In this document: positions 23,047-31,776 of the stretch, in pieces
Layout of the letters: each line of letters starts with the position of its first letter
Position numbering within the stretch: the first letter of the stretch is position 1
Assembly (NCBI GenBank): GCA_019310785.1
Contig: JAFDDR010000028.1
Span: 1 to 32,950, forward strand
Direction: 5' to 3'
DNA: 32,950 nt
Source of the DNA: Deltaproteobacteria bacterium
Lineage (GTDB): Bacteria; Desulfobacterota; DSM-4660; Desulfatiglandales; Desulfatiglandaceae
Position numbers and translations under genes: made by a program
Notes under the pieces: generated by a model
The model's database searches: none
Seen by the model: the letters and a program-made list of their open reading frames with translations, nothing else
What the model was told of the DNA's origin: nothing

Positions 23047-24327
23047 CTACATGGCCTCAGCCACCGACACAGTACGATCCCCTAACATATTTACATAACT
23101 CCCCAACTCGTTGTCATACCATCCGTAGATCACGGCCTGGGTTATTGCAATCGTCACCATGCCCTGACCGTCCTTATTTGATATTCCCACCGCGGGTTGA
23201 TCTCCTGTTTGACATACCTTTTGCAAATCTATACTGACCTCGGCCGTGCGTGTATGGGTCTCGTGACCTTCGATTATGGCAGCGGCCCTTGGAAGCCCGA
23301 TAATATCCGAAGAGACATTCTGTTCTTCCGTAAAATGAAGATAACTCTGAGGATCCCGGGCGGCAGCCTCCTCATAAACAGAGTTGATAACCTCTCTTCG
23401 AATCGATTCACCCGAAGGTTCCTCCTGAAGGTTTACCACGAGAATAATTAATGACCCTGTGGTATTGGGAATCCTCACTGATTCAGCGATAAAACCGATC
23501 TTTTTCATTTCAGGAATCACAAGGGCAAGCGTCTTTGCAGCTCCTGTTGTAGTCAATATAATATTGTTCATAATGCTGCGGTTCTTTCTCAGGTCGATCG
23601 CCCCCTTTTTGGGAAGACGGTCAAGCACCGCCTGGGAACCCGTAACGGCATGGACCGTTGCCATTGAGGCGGTCAGTATCCTTTGCGGGCCAAATGCATC
23701 CATGAGCGGTTTCATCATGTGGGCCAGGCAGGTCGTTGTGCACGATGCATTGGAAATAATCCTGTGCACCCGGGGGTCATAGTCATTTTCATTAATGCCC
23801 ATGACCGTGGTCACGGCGTCATCGGGCATGGCCCTGGTTTCATCCTTGATTTTGAAAGGGGCCGAGACAATGACCTTTTCCACGCCCGCCTCAAGGTGCC
23901 CCCTCAAGGAACCCTTCGGGTCTTCGGGGGAAACCGTGGGATCAAGGAATTGCCCAGTGGTATCAACCACTAACCTGACACCATGTTCCCGCCAGTCCAT
24001 ATCTCCCGGATTTCGAAAACGCTGTAAAACACTGACCCTGATACCATCGACCGTCATGGTTCCCGCGGTTTCGTCAATATCCTGAATCACACGGCGGGCC
24101 TTATGCCCGTAAAGATATCCTCCAAGTGACCCGTATGTGGAATCTCTTTCCATGTAGTGTGCCAGGTCCTTTAAAGACGTACCCACATCCCTTCCGAGGT
24201 TGACCACCAACTCATCAAAATATTTTCTGGCAATATGGTGCCACAGGGTGAGTTTTCCTATCCTTCCAAGGCCGTTAATACCCAGCACCAGGTCTTTGCC
24301 CTCAATATTTTTTGAAAAATCATCCAT
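23047..24327 (-). CDS. glyceraldehyde-3-phosphate dehydrogenase-like protein (long form)
   Basis: A 426-residue member of the GAPDH family. The NAD(P)-binding GINGLGRIG (residues 16-24) and catalytic C196 in SNASCTTTCLAH are clear, with the partner histidine in TVHAVTGSQ and the C-terminal YGWYDNELGSY. GAPDHs normally have about 335 residues; this one carries extra sequence in the N-terminal half (catalytic Cys at 196, not about 150) and in the catalytic half. It is not interchangeable with the classical type by length, so substrate and cofactor should be treated as unproven. Its ATG lies one base after the dikinase stop (TGATATG), so the two genes are tightly coupled. Confidence 0.88.
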   Translation of the reverse strand: MDDFSKNIEGKDLVLGINGLGRIGKLTLWHHIARKYFDELVVNLGRDVGTSLKDLAHYMERDSTYGSLGGYLYGHKARRVIQDIDETAGTMTVDGIRVSVLQRFRNPGDMDWREHGVRLVVDTTGQFLDPTVSPEDPKGSLRGHLEAGVEKVIVSAPFKIKDETRAMPDDAVTTVMGINENDYDPRVHRIISNASCTTTCLAHMMKPLMDAFGPQRILTASMATVHAVTGSQAVLDRLPKKGAIDLRKNRSIMNNIILTTTGAAKTLALVIPEMKKIGFIAESVRIPNTTGSLIILVVNLQEEPSGESIRREVINSVYEEAAARDPQSYLHFTEEQNVSSDIIGLPRAAAIIEGHETHTRTAEVSIDLQKVCQTGDQPAVGISNKDGQGMVTIAITQAVIYGWYDNELGSYVNMLGDRTVSVAEAM

Positions 24328-24328
24328 A

Positions 24329-27300
24329 TCAATCCCTCTCCATCTCCCTTATCTTCATTTGACCCGAATACACGGACCCTTCAAGGCCGTCAATGCTGAC
24401 CCAGTCACCTGACTTGAGGTGGTTTTGATTCAATGAACAGGCCCTTTGTTTCTCCATGCAAATCAGGTCTGCGCATCCCACAACACACGTCTTACCTAAT
24501 CTGTGGGCCACAATTGCGGCATGTGAAGTGGAGCCTCCCCGGGCCGTAAGCAGGCCGTCGGCCTCATGGATCTCCCTGATATCATCCGGGACCGTGTCAC
24601 TCCTTACAATAATCAGGGATGTTCCCGGCTCCGCCTTGCGCCAGTGTTTGATCTCTTCCAGGCTGAATACGACCCTCCCGGTCATGGCCCCTCCACTAAC
24701 ACCTATTCCATGCCCTAAGAATCTGACCGGCTTTTCCTGGACCGTATCAAAAGAATAGACCTTTTTTCTCTCTCTCATTACCATGTCACGGGTCTGAAGG
24801 CAAAACAGATCTTCCGTACCAGGGCCTTCAAACGTAAATTCCATCTCCTGGGGGCTCCATCTCCTCTCATAAACGAGATCCTTTGCCCATTTTCTCATGG
24901 TCTGATAGACGTCCGGGAACCGTGCCTCAAGGGTCATCTCGCTCTGCCTGTTTTCAATCTCTGCCTGCCTTTTTGAAATGGCATGGGTCCTTACCAGGCC
25001 TGAAACCACGTCCTCACCCTGATTCCCGGGTGTAAAATCGCCCCACAACGTGATCATATCTCCGGACCAGCGGGGATTGTGGGTAAAAAAGACGCCGGCC
25101 CCGGATTCACGAGAAAAATTGCCAAAGACCATGGCCTGAACCGTAACTGCCGTACCCCAATCATCTGAAATACCCATAATCCTGCGATAGGTTTCCGCCT
25201 TTTTAGTATGCCATGAATCAAAGACCTTCTGGATAGCCACGTTAAGCTGGCCAAAATGGGACGATTCGCTCTCTATGCCGTTCTCTTGTATCAATGACTT
25301 ATAGGTCAGGGTAATGTCCCTCATCTGTTGCCCGGTAAAATCCTTTTTATAGGGCACGCCCAAGCGCTGTTTGAAATCATCGATAATAGCGTCAAAATCA
25401 TCTCTCGACAGGCCGAAAGCCATACCGTAAGACTGGAGAAACCTTCGATAGGTGTCCCACCCGAACCACTCGTTGCCTGTTTGCGCAACCAACCCAAGGA
25501 CAATCGTTTCATCAATACCAACATCAAGGAATGTGTCCATCATTCCCGGCTGAGAAATAGAAGAACCGCTCCTCACAGACAGGAGCAATGGATTCTCAGG
25601 GTCGCCGAATTTCTTACCGGTCAATCTCTCAAGGCCGACCAGCTCAAGAGCCACCTGTTGATCGAGGTTTTTCTTTGCAGGCAGATAGTGATCAACAATC
25701 TCCCGGCACCTGAAAACCTCGGTGGTAATAATAAAGCCCGGGGGCACCGGCAGGCCGTAATTCTTTATCTTAGTCAGGTTGAGCCCCTTGTTTCCGAGGT
25801 GAATAATGTCTGAAAGGCCTTTCTTTACGGGATGTATAGGGGTTATAGCCTTTTGAGGGTCATAACTGAGCAAAAGGCGCAGACCCTCTTTCGGCAGTTC
25901 GTGCGACTGGTGGAAAAGGGTTTTCAAAATACGGCCTAAAAAGAGATCGAGCTGCTGAAGCCCTAAGGAAGAAGCAATCCTGTCACGCAAAAATATCTCA
26001 GTCACACGATGGATCAGTTTCTCATGGTCATCTACCCTTTCCGGGGGAAGATACTTCTCCATTAACCTTTCGGTTGGTACCTGGCGCAGGATTTTTGACA
26101 GATTCTCCTGATGAATGTTGTTGAAATAATCGTTTACAATGTTGCTTACGGCCTGGGAAAAACCGCGAAAGATGTCTATATACTGGGTAGATGAAAAACC
26201 CCTTATCTTAAGAGAGTGGGCAAGAAGGTCTAATTGTCTTTCCATCTCTAAAGATGAAATACCATCTAACTTCAAGGCCCAATCAAAAAGGCCAAGGTAG
26301 TCATATATCTGGTAAAAGGTGGCCTTTGTGATGAGTCCCAGGTCAATGGTTTCTACAATATCCTCAAAAAGGACATTCACTAAGGACTCTAAGCGAAACG
26401 CCAGACCTAATGCATCAAACTTCATTTCGTGATAGCTGCCGTACATGGAAGGTATATCCACTGTGAAATGCCGTTTCCTGTAAATATCCTCCCTGGCTTC
26501 ATAGTTCTCCGAAGAAAAAATCACCCCTTTAAGTCCTTCAAGGTAGGTCAAAAGCTTTGTCAGCTTCTGCCTGGTATCCTCCTCCCAGAGGGCCTCCTTA
26601 AGTTTCCTCAAATCAGGCAACCCGCTTGACTGAAGCTGGCCAATGTAACCATCCATTTCAGTGAATTCCAGATGGTATTTCTGGTAAAGGAGCTTGTACA
26701 AAGTGATCGCCAGTTCTACTCTCTCTTTGTCAAGACCGGATACACCCGTTATTTCGGCCGCTGATTCCTTGAGCTGATTCTCCTCAACTTTCAAAAGATC
26801 TCTCACGTCATCAAGACCCCTGACATGAAAAAAATGGCCGACAACCCTCTGGACGCCGTCAATATAAGGCCCTTTCGTCTCAATCTGCGAATAAACATCC
26901 GGAGGCACAAAAGATCTTATTCCTTCTTTGCTCCCGGTCCTCCAGAAATCCAGGGTCCCTTCCATGAGTCCGGTGATTCGATTACTGCTCTCAACGTGAC
27001 TCTGCTTTCTCAGAAAATGGGTAAGGGGGTCCTTGCGCAGGGTTATTTCATCAATTCGGGTGGAAATGTCTCTGAGTTTTCCCTCGGCCCCGATGTCATT
27101 AAAATAGGCCGGGAAAAGACGGTTCAATTGCTTGGCCAGGTTATAAACCGGGCCGATGTCGCTGTTCAGGAATTGGGTGATATCCCGGGGAAACAGGTCG
27201 GTATCCTTAATGAAAACGCCTCCTAATGAAAGGTGAATAATCAGAGAGGACAACAGTTTTTTGGACCACTTCGGATTCAGTTCAATGAGTTCGAGCCAGG

Positions 27301-28513
27301 CGCGAATATTCTGAATATGGGTGGCATTCGCCCTTACCTGCCAGTCATCCCCTACGCCCTTTATACCGGGTGCCTGAAAACCTAAGGACACGACCGAATC
27401 CATAAAAAAATCCACAAGGTCACTTTCATCCGTTCTATAGACGCCCCTCCCCATGTTCAGGACGCAGTTCAGTGCCGTCCCGGGAAATTTCTCCGTACTC
27501 ATCTTCAGGATTTCAAAGGTCTTTTCAAGGGATTGCTGAATCACCTGCGTGTCTTCATGCTCTATGAGCCAGGCAAGGGTACGGTTAATATCTCTTAAGG
27601 ACTCTTCGTGAATGGATGAAAGACCCGTGAGATTCATGATGTGGAGGAGAAATATCAATTTCCAGTGGTTTCCCTGTTCCTTAACCCTGCCTGCATCAAG
27701 CAATTTTTGAGGGACCTCATGGTAAAGGCTGACTATTCGACCATATCCCGGAAGCGTTACCAGCCGACCTAAGATTTTCTCCGGACTCTCGTCCGATGCC
27801 CGGATAATATTTTCCAACTCATCCTTTAAGTCCCTCAGCCGTTTGTGGGAAATCGGTTCAAATATCTCGCCTAATCGCCTTTCTCGTGTGGACGCCCCGG
27901 ACTCTTTTTCAAACCAGACTAAAGGATCACCCTGCTCAAGCCAGTAGTCGTAAGTATACCGGTAGGACTCCATCAAAAACCTGTTGATGGCACTGAAACC
28001 GGATTCTGATGGGACGGTTTTGGAATAAAGTTCCCCTAACCTGTTGAACTGATAAAAACTCCTGACAAACAAAAAAGCCGTCTCTTTCGGATAACACCTG
28101 ATTCGGTCAAAGGCGTAATCCAGAATCGGCAGAAATCTTAAGAGATCAGGGCCTGCCTCCTTGATGACCTTTTGGATATAAAGGAGAAGATTGTCTGCTG
28201 CGTTGGTCCGTACATCACCATCCTCTAAAGAATCAATGGCCTGGAAAAAAATGTCCACATAAAGCCTGGCCGCCTCAGGTCCTTCAGGATGAGTTTTGAG
28301 AATATGAAAATAATCCAACGCATAGGCCCGTGCCTCCTTTACAATAAATTCCCAGTTCTTGTAAGGATGACAGATCTCCTCAAGGAAGACCTGCAAACCC
28401 TCCTTGACGCCATAGTATTTCCCCATGACCTGTTCTAATATCTTGAATCTTTGATCAACGGTCACATCAACGCGGCTGCATTCAATGTTGACCTCAAGGG
28501 CCTTGGACGGCAT
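24329..28513 (-). CDS. dikinase-like protein: PPDK-type ATP-grasp plus phosphohistidine domain, no PEP barrel
   Basis: A 1394-residue protein. Residues about 890-1260 match the ATP-grasp part of pyruvate phosphate dikinase: GNKGLNLTKIKNYGLPVPPG, SVRSGSSISQPGMMDTFLDV, GTAVTVQAMVFGN, GEDVVSGL and FCLQTRD. Residues about 1270-1375 are the swivelling domain with the phosphorylated histidine in TARGGSTSHAAIVAHR. The protein ends there: the C-terminal PEP/pyruvate TIM barrel of PPDK is absent. Instead about 880 mostly helical N-terminal residues, in which I recognise no family, may hold the phosphate-acceptor site. It cannot be called PPDK; it could phosphorylate an unknown substrate, as glucan-water dikinases and rifampin phosphotransferases do with related parts. 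AAGGAG lies upstream of the ATG. It is coupled to the GAPDH-like gene. Confidence 0.85.
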   Translation of the reverse strand: MPSKALEVNIECSRVDVTVDQRFKILEQVMGKYYGVKEGLQVFLEEICHPYKNWEFIVKEARAYALDYFHILKTHPEGPEAARLYVDIFFQAIDSLEDGDVRTNAADNLLLYIQKVIKEAGPDLLRFLPILDYAFDRIRCYPKETAFLFVRSFYQFNRLGELYSKTVPSESGFSAINRFLMESYRYTYDYWLEQGDPLVWFEKESGASTRERRLGEIFEPISHKRLRDLKDELENIIRASDESPEKILGRLVTLPGYGRIVSLYHEVPQKLLDAGRVKEQGNHWKLIFLLHIMNLTGLSSIHEESLRDINRTLAWLIEHEDTQVIQQSLEKTFEILKMSTEKFPGTALNCVLNMGRGVYRTDESDLVDFFMDSVVSLGFQAPGIKGVGDDWQVRANATHIQNIRAWLELIELNPKWSKKLLSSLIIHLSLGGVFIKDTDLFPRDITQFLNSDIGPVYNLAKQLNRLFPAYFNDIGAEGKLRDISTRIDEITLRKDPLTHFLRKQSHVESSNRITGLMEGTLDFWRTGSKEGIRSFVPPDVYSQIETKGPYIDGVQRVVGHFFHVRGLDDVRDLLKVEENQLKESAAEITGVSGLDKERVELAITLYKLLYQKYHLEFTEMDGYIGQLQSSGLPDLRKLKEALWEEDTRQKLTKLLTYLEGLKGVIFSSENYEAREDIYRKRHFTVDIPSMYGSYHEMKFDALGLAFRLESLVNVLFEDIVETIDLGLITKATFYQIYDYLGLFDWALKLDGISSLEMERQLDLLAHSLKIRGFSSTQYIDIFRGFSQAVSNIVNDYFNNIHQENLSKILRQVPTERLMEKYLPPERVDDHEKLIHRVTEIFLRDRIASSLGLQQLDLFLGRILKTLFHQSHELPKEGLRLLLSYDPQKAITPIHPVKKGLSDIIHLGNKGLNLTKIKNYGLPVPPGFIITTEVFRCREIVDHYLPAKKNLDQQVALELVGLERLTGKKFGDPENPLLLSVRSGSSISQPGMMDTFLDVGIDETIVLGLVAQTGNEWFGWDTYRRFLQSYGMAFGLSRDDFDAIIDDFKQRLGVPYKKDFTGQQMRDITLTYKSLIQENGIESESSHFGQLNVAIQKVFDSWHTKKAETYRRIMGISDDWGTAVTVQAMVFGNFSRESGAGVFFTHNPRWSGDMITLWGDFTPGNQGEDVVSGLVRTHAISKRQAEIENRQSEMTLEARFPDVYQTMRKWAKDLVYERRWSPQEMEFTFEGPGTEDLFCLQTRDMVMRERKKVYSFDTVQEKPVRFLGHGIGVSGGAMTGRVVFSLEEIKHWRKAEPGTSLIIVRSDTVPDDIREIHEADGLLTARGGSTSHAAIVAHRLGKTCVVGCADLICMEKQRACSLNQNHLKSGDWVSIDGLEGSVYSGQMKIREMERD

Positions 28514-28613
28514 ATCCTCGGTTTCTCCTTAAATGTTGGGGCTGCGGCTTGTTCGCGTTCACCGACCCATTGGCCGTCGAAACGGACACTGCACAATAAA
28601 CAATATGTGTAGG

Positions 28614-28841
28614 CGTTCACGGGTTCAAAGGTTCAGAGGTTCAAGGTTCCATTCTCGTACCCATACTGCATTTATGCTGTGTATTTAAGAGAAATGCGTC
28701 AGTTTCATCAAGCTTAATCCAAAATTTGGAGCCAAATTGGCAATTACTTGGGGAAATGAGCATTTTTAACGAGGACTTCGGATCTTCAATGCCTTTCCTT
28801 GTCCTTAACCCTGAACATTGAACCCTGAACCTATGAACGGT
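28614..28841. repeat. GTTCA tracts in inverted orientation flanking about 160 bp
   Basis: At the left, GTTCACGGGTTCAAAGGTTC and two more GGTTCA units (28616-28650); at the right the complementary type, CCCTGAACATTGAACCCTG and AACCTATGAACGG (28808-28841). The tracts are inverted with respect to each other and bound an A+T-rich core without a gene. This is the densest occurrence of a tract type seen in at least three other gaps of the window. Confidence 0.5.
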
Positions 28842-28944
28842 TACTTATATGTTAGTTTAACACAGTCCTTTGGTCAGCATCAATACTTTTACCGTGCACC
28901 TTGAAACCCAAATTATTTCGATTACTTCCAGGTGCTTGTCAACT

Positions 28945-29092
28945 TTGACAAACTCGTAAAAAGTCCTAAAGTTCCCTTTTCTGTCATTCCGGCAAAAGCC
29001 GGAATCCAGTGTTTTCAGAGAGTTATGACGCTCAGCGTGCTGACCTGGACCCCGGCTTTCGCCGGGGTGACGACTTTTTACGAGACCATCAA
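28945..29092. repeat. 148-bp MITE-like palindromic element
   Basis: The ends TTGACAAACTCGTAAAAAGTC (28945-28965) and GACTTTTTACGAGACCATCAA (29072-29092) are inverted repeats matching at 16 of 21 positions, with TCGTAAAAAGTC perfect in 13 bases (CTCGTAAAAAGTC). Inside is a second inverted pair, TGTCATTCCGGCAAAAGCCG (28982-29001) and CCCGGCTTTCGCCGGGGTGA (29051-29070). It encodes no transposase. Such nested CATTCC...GGGTGAC elements are abundant in deltaproteobacterial intergenic DNA, and this looks like a complete copy. The other 390 or so bases of the 28514-29205 gap hold no gene that I can support. Confidence 0.75.
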
Positions 29093-29205
29093 CTTTTGGA
29101 CCTTAAAAGGGCTGAATTAAGGCGGAAAAAGAGGTTCCTTGCTTTTTTTTACATTCCTGCTAATATTCCACGCCTGATCTTGATATAGCCGCAAAAAGGT
29201 GCAAA

Positions 29206-29937
29206 ATGCAAAAAGACGACTGGCAAGATAGAGGCAAAGGCCACCGTGAAAGGCTGCGCAAGAGATTCTTAGATGGCGGCCTGGAGAGTTTTTCCGACGA
29301 ACAGGTCGTGGAATTTCTCCTCACCTTAGGTACGCCCAGGGGCGACCAAAAACTCCCGGCGCGCGAGGCCCTGAAACAATTCGGCAGTCTTTCAGGCGTC
29401 CTGTCCGCGCCCATAAAAAAACTGACAAGGATAAAGGGAATCGGCCCTAAAAATGCCCTTTACTTAAAACTCGTTCATCAGGTGGCTGGAAGGTACCTCA
29501 AGGACAGGACAGGTGGAAAGGCCTTTTTCGGTTCGTCACAGGCCGTTTTTGATTATCTTTTTCATTCCATGCGGGACCTGAAAAGGGAGATCTTCAAGGT
29601 CCTGTTTTTAAATCGAAAAAATGAATTGATTCTGGATCAGGATGTGTTCTTCGGAACCTTAGCGGGAAGCGCTGTTTATCCGCGCGAGATCATGAGCCTT
29701 GCCCTTGAACACAAGGCCGCCGGCATGGTATTCGTGCACAACCACCCTTCGGGCGACCCCTCGCCCTCGGCCGAGGACAAAAGACTAACAAGGGACCTTG
29801 TCTGGGCAGCAAAGCTCCTGATGGTCCAGGTCCTTGACCATATCATCATCGGGAATAACACCTATTACAGCTTTGCAGACGACGGCATTATAAAACGCTT
29901 CACAAACGAATACGAAGAGCGCCTTAACCTGCCTTAA
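29206..29937 (+). CDS. radC: RadC family protein (JAB/MPN domain)
   Basis: A 243-residue RadC. The N-terminal third has helix-hairpin-helix-like RIKGIGPKNAL (about residues 74-84); the C-terminal JAB domain has the metal-binding motif HNHPSGDPSPSAED (about 183-196) and upstream E in the ILDQDVFFGTL region. Despite its name, RadC is not established as a repair protein; its substrate is unknown, though related JAB proteins are often carried by mobile elements. The ATG follows AAGGTG. It is the only plus-strand protein gene in the right half, next to tRNA-Leu. Confidence 0.94.
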   Translation: MQKDDWQDRGKGHRERLRKRFLDGGLESFSDEQVVEFLLTLGTPRGDQKLPAREALKQFGSLSGVLSAPIKKLTRIKGIGPKNALYLKLVHQVAGRYLKDRTGGKAFFGSSQAVFDYLFHSMRDLKREIFKVLFLNRKNELILDQDVFFGTLAGSAVYPREIMSLALEHKAAGMVFVHNHPSGDPSPSAEDKRLTRDLVWAAKLLMVQVLDHIIIGNNTYYSFADDGIIKRFTNEYEERLNLP

Positions 29938-29941
29938 GCCC

Positions 29942-29970
29942 TTGACATAAACATCAAAATCTTCAATCAT
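29942..29970 (+). promoter_or_regulatory. tRNA-Leu promoter
   Basis: A perfect -35 box TTGACA (29942-29947), 17-base spacer, and a weak -10 AATCAT (29965-29970, four of six). The expected start is about 15 bases before the tRNA 5' end. It begins just after the radC stop codon. Confidence 0.5.
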
Positions 29971-29992
29971 ATTCCCGTACAACCCGGCTATT

Positions 29993-30078
29993 GCGAGAGT
30001 GGCGGAACTGGTAGACGCGCTGGATTTAGGATCCAGTACCCAATGGGTGTAGGGGTTCGAGTCCCCTCTTTCGCACCA
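29993..30078 (+). tRNA. tRNA-Leu (anticodon TAG)
   Basis: An 86-base class II tRNA: acceptor GCGAGAG/CTTTCGC with one G-U, anticodon stem CTGGA/TCCAG around TTTAGGA (anticodon TAG), a long variable arm with ACCC/GGGT stem, T-loop TTCGAGT and encoded ACCA end. It reads CUN leucine codons. It has its own promoter upstream and a terminator downstream. Confidence 0.97.
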
Positions 30079-30100
30079 GCTAAAAGAATGCTTAACAATT

Positions 30101-30133
30101 AAGGGGTTTTAGCACTGTTAAAGCCCCTTTTTG
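30101..30133 (+). terminator. intrinsic terminator after tRNA-Leu
   Basis: GGGGTTTTA (30103-30111) pairs with TAAAGCCCC (30119-30127, one G-U) around a 7-base loop and is followed by six Ts. It ends the tRNA-Leu transcript 22 bases after the CCA. Confidence 0.8.
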
Positions 30134-30176
30134 TTTGTGTTCGATCATTGCAGAAATTGTGGTTTTTGTCCGTTTT

Positions 30177-30914
30177 TTAGCCTTTTTCTGCGGCCGAAAT
30201 AAGGGTGTTTTTACGTTTGTTCATTAATGGTTTTTGGACATCCCGGTTTTCCGTACCCACCCTTTTTACCAGTCCTACTGAGAATGCCAGCAGAAACTGG
30301 GCGGTGTAGTACAGCGGCAATCCGAAGAGGCGATTGTAGAATTGCTCCGTGACGAATCGCTGATGCGCAACAAAGATGTCGGAGATATAGAAAAACACCG
30401 CGCCAGCCAGTATGAACCACGCACCGAGCCTCCGAACCCTGGAATTACGAAAAGCAGCCCATGCACCGGCCACCATTACGGAGATCACCACAATATAGGA
30501 TGTAACCGGCACGAGCATCTTGCCCAGGTGCGGCAGGAGCCACAAGTAGATGCACCCACTGATCGCGATGATCAGGACGTTTACAGGGTTGATCCAGTCC
30601 ACGCGGCGGGTAAATATCGCGAATGCCAGAATGTAGAGTATATGACCCGCTAAAAAGGCCACAAGCCCGACTCTGAAAGCGGTCAATCCCGGCAGACCCA
30701 GGCACACATCCCCCACAAGCCCGAGAATAAGTCCTATAAAAACAAACTTGAAGTACTTGGGCAAGACCTTGGGCTGGAACAGCGCGGTTATCACGAATAG
30801 GATAGACAGCGGCGTTTTGAATCCCAACGCTAACCAGTTGTTTCCGGTGCTCTCAGCCCACACAAGGCCCGACAGAAGACCGGCCGCGACAACAATCAGG
30901 ATGTACTTAAGCAT
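30177..30914 (-). CDS. YhhN-family lysoplasmalogenase-like membrane protein
   Basis: A 245-residue polytopic membrane protein with about eight hydrophobic helices. FKTPLSILFVITAL, GLILGLVGDVCLGL and FFYISDIFVAHQRFV are the conserved YhhN/TMEM86 motifs (the acidic residues in GDVCL and SDIF line the active site in studied members). TMEM86B cleaves the vinyl-ether bond of lysoplasmalogens; anaerobic bacteria often contain plasmalogens, which makes this activity plausible here. I chose the ATG at 30914 because AAGGAGGG sits six bases upstream; an upstream in-frame ATG at 30947 would add eleven residues. Confidence 0.85.
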   Translation of the reverse strand: MLKYILIVVAAGLLSGLVWAESTGNNWLALGFKTPLSILFVITALFQPKVLPKYFKFVFIGLILGLVGDVCLGLPGLTAFRVGLVAFLAGHILYILAFAIFTRRVDWINPVNVLIIAISGCIYLWLLPHLGKMLVPVTSYIVVISVMVAGAWAAFRNSRVRRLGAWFILAGAVFFYISDIFVAHQRFVTEQFYNRLFGLPLYYTAQFLLAFSVGLVKRVGTENRDVQKPLMNKRKNTLISAAEKG

Positions 30915-31074
30915 ATTCCCTCCTTTGCAGAGATTTTTTGAGGCCAATTAATTTGACAAGCCGCATGATTGGTTATTTAACAATTTTTATTTACGATAAT
31001 TAGGGACAGGCGAATTATCCCACTTTTCCCTAAAGGGGGTCATGTAGCTAAATTTAACAGGATGAATCTATGCC

Positions 31075-31692
31075 CTAAACTTTCTGATATAATGATATGG
31101 TGATGCCTTTAAATAGCTTTCGATTTTCCTTTGTGAGTTTAAATTTATCCTGTTTGATCAAGCTTGACAGGCCATTATTTTGAATGTAGTTTTTGAAATA
31201 CGTATAGTGCTCCCCGCCTGCCAGTCTTTCCACGAAAATTATTCCGATTTTACTAAATATCGTAGTTAACTCATCAAAGGCAAAATCAACAACCAGTAAA
31301 AGGCCGTCATTCTTTAGCAGTCTATGGGTTTCTTTGATGAAGTTTTCCTGGGTGATTCTGTCTTTTTCATGGAGCGCGAAACTGATAATCGTGATATCAA
31401 AAGATTCATTATCAAAGTTTGTTTTTATAGCATCTTCATTGTAGACGTGGATAGGGTAATCGGACTTCTTTGCTATTTTCAGTATAGAAGCGGATAAATC
31501 CAGACAATGAAGATTAGTGAACCTGTGTCTTGCCAGAAGCTTCAATTGATTGCCTGTGCCGCAGCAAAGATCCAGAATGGCCTTATCTTTATACGTTAAG
31601 AGTTCATTTAGTACCGCCTTTCTTACGGGCTTCATAAAAAAATAAAGCAAGGGGTCATAAAACTTTGCAACGATGTCATACTCCTTTCCCAT
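31075..31692 (-). CDS. class I SAM-dependent methyltransferase
   Basis: A 205-residue methyltransferase of the UbiE/Methyltransf_11 type. Motif I is ILDLCCGTGNQL (about residues 39-50), followed by the acidic D of LHCLDLSAS (motif II) and the FDITIISFALHE motif; post-motif HRLLKNDGLLLVVDF completes the Rossmann fold. The substrate cannot be inferred; many close relatives act on quinones, lipids or small toxic compounds. GAGGAAAG precedes the ATG. The neighbours on both sides face the same way but no shared pathway is evident. Confidence 0.85.
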   Translation of the reverse strand: MGKEYDIVAKFYDPLLYFFMKPVRKAVLNELLTYKDKAILDLCCGTGNQLKLLARHRFTNLHCLDLSASILKIAKKSDYPIHVYNEDAIKTNFDNESFDITIISFALHEKDRITQENFIKETHRLLKNDGLLLVVDFAFDELTTIFSKIGIIFVERLAGGEHYTYFKNYIQNNGLSSLIKQDKFKLTKENRKLFKGITISLYQKV

Positions 31693-31776
31693 AGATGATC
31701 TTTCCTCTGCCGTTTAGTGCCCATCCGGAAATGCCCCTTTTTCACAATCCCCCGCCTGCTTCGGGACAGGTCAGTG

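Noticed and set aside
24329-28513. Ordinary pyruvate phosphate dikinase
   Set aside because: The frame ends soon after the phosphohistidine domain; the PEP/pyruvate barrel is absent and the downstream DNA is the GAPDH gene.
28614-28841. CRISPR array
   Set aside because: The GTTCA units are short, degenerate, almost adjacent and inverted between sides, with no unique spacers and no cas genes.
30079-30176. Integration site (att) at the tRNA-Leu 3' end
   Set aside because: No repeat of the tRNA 3' end and no integrase are seen nearby; a normal terminator follows the tRNA.
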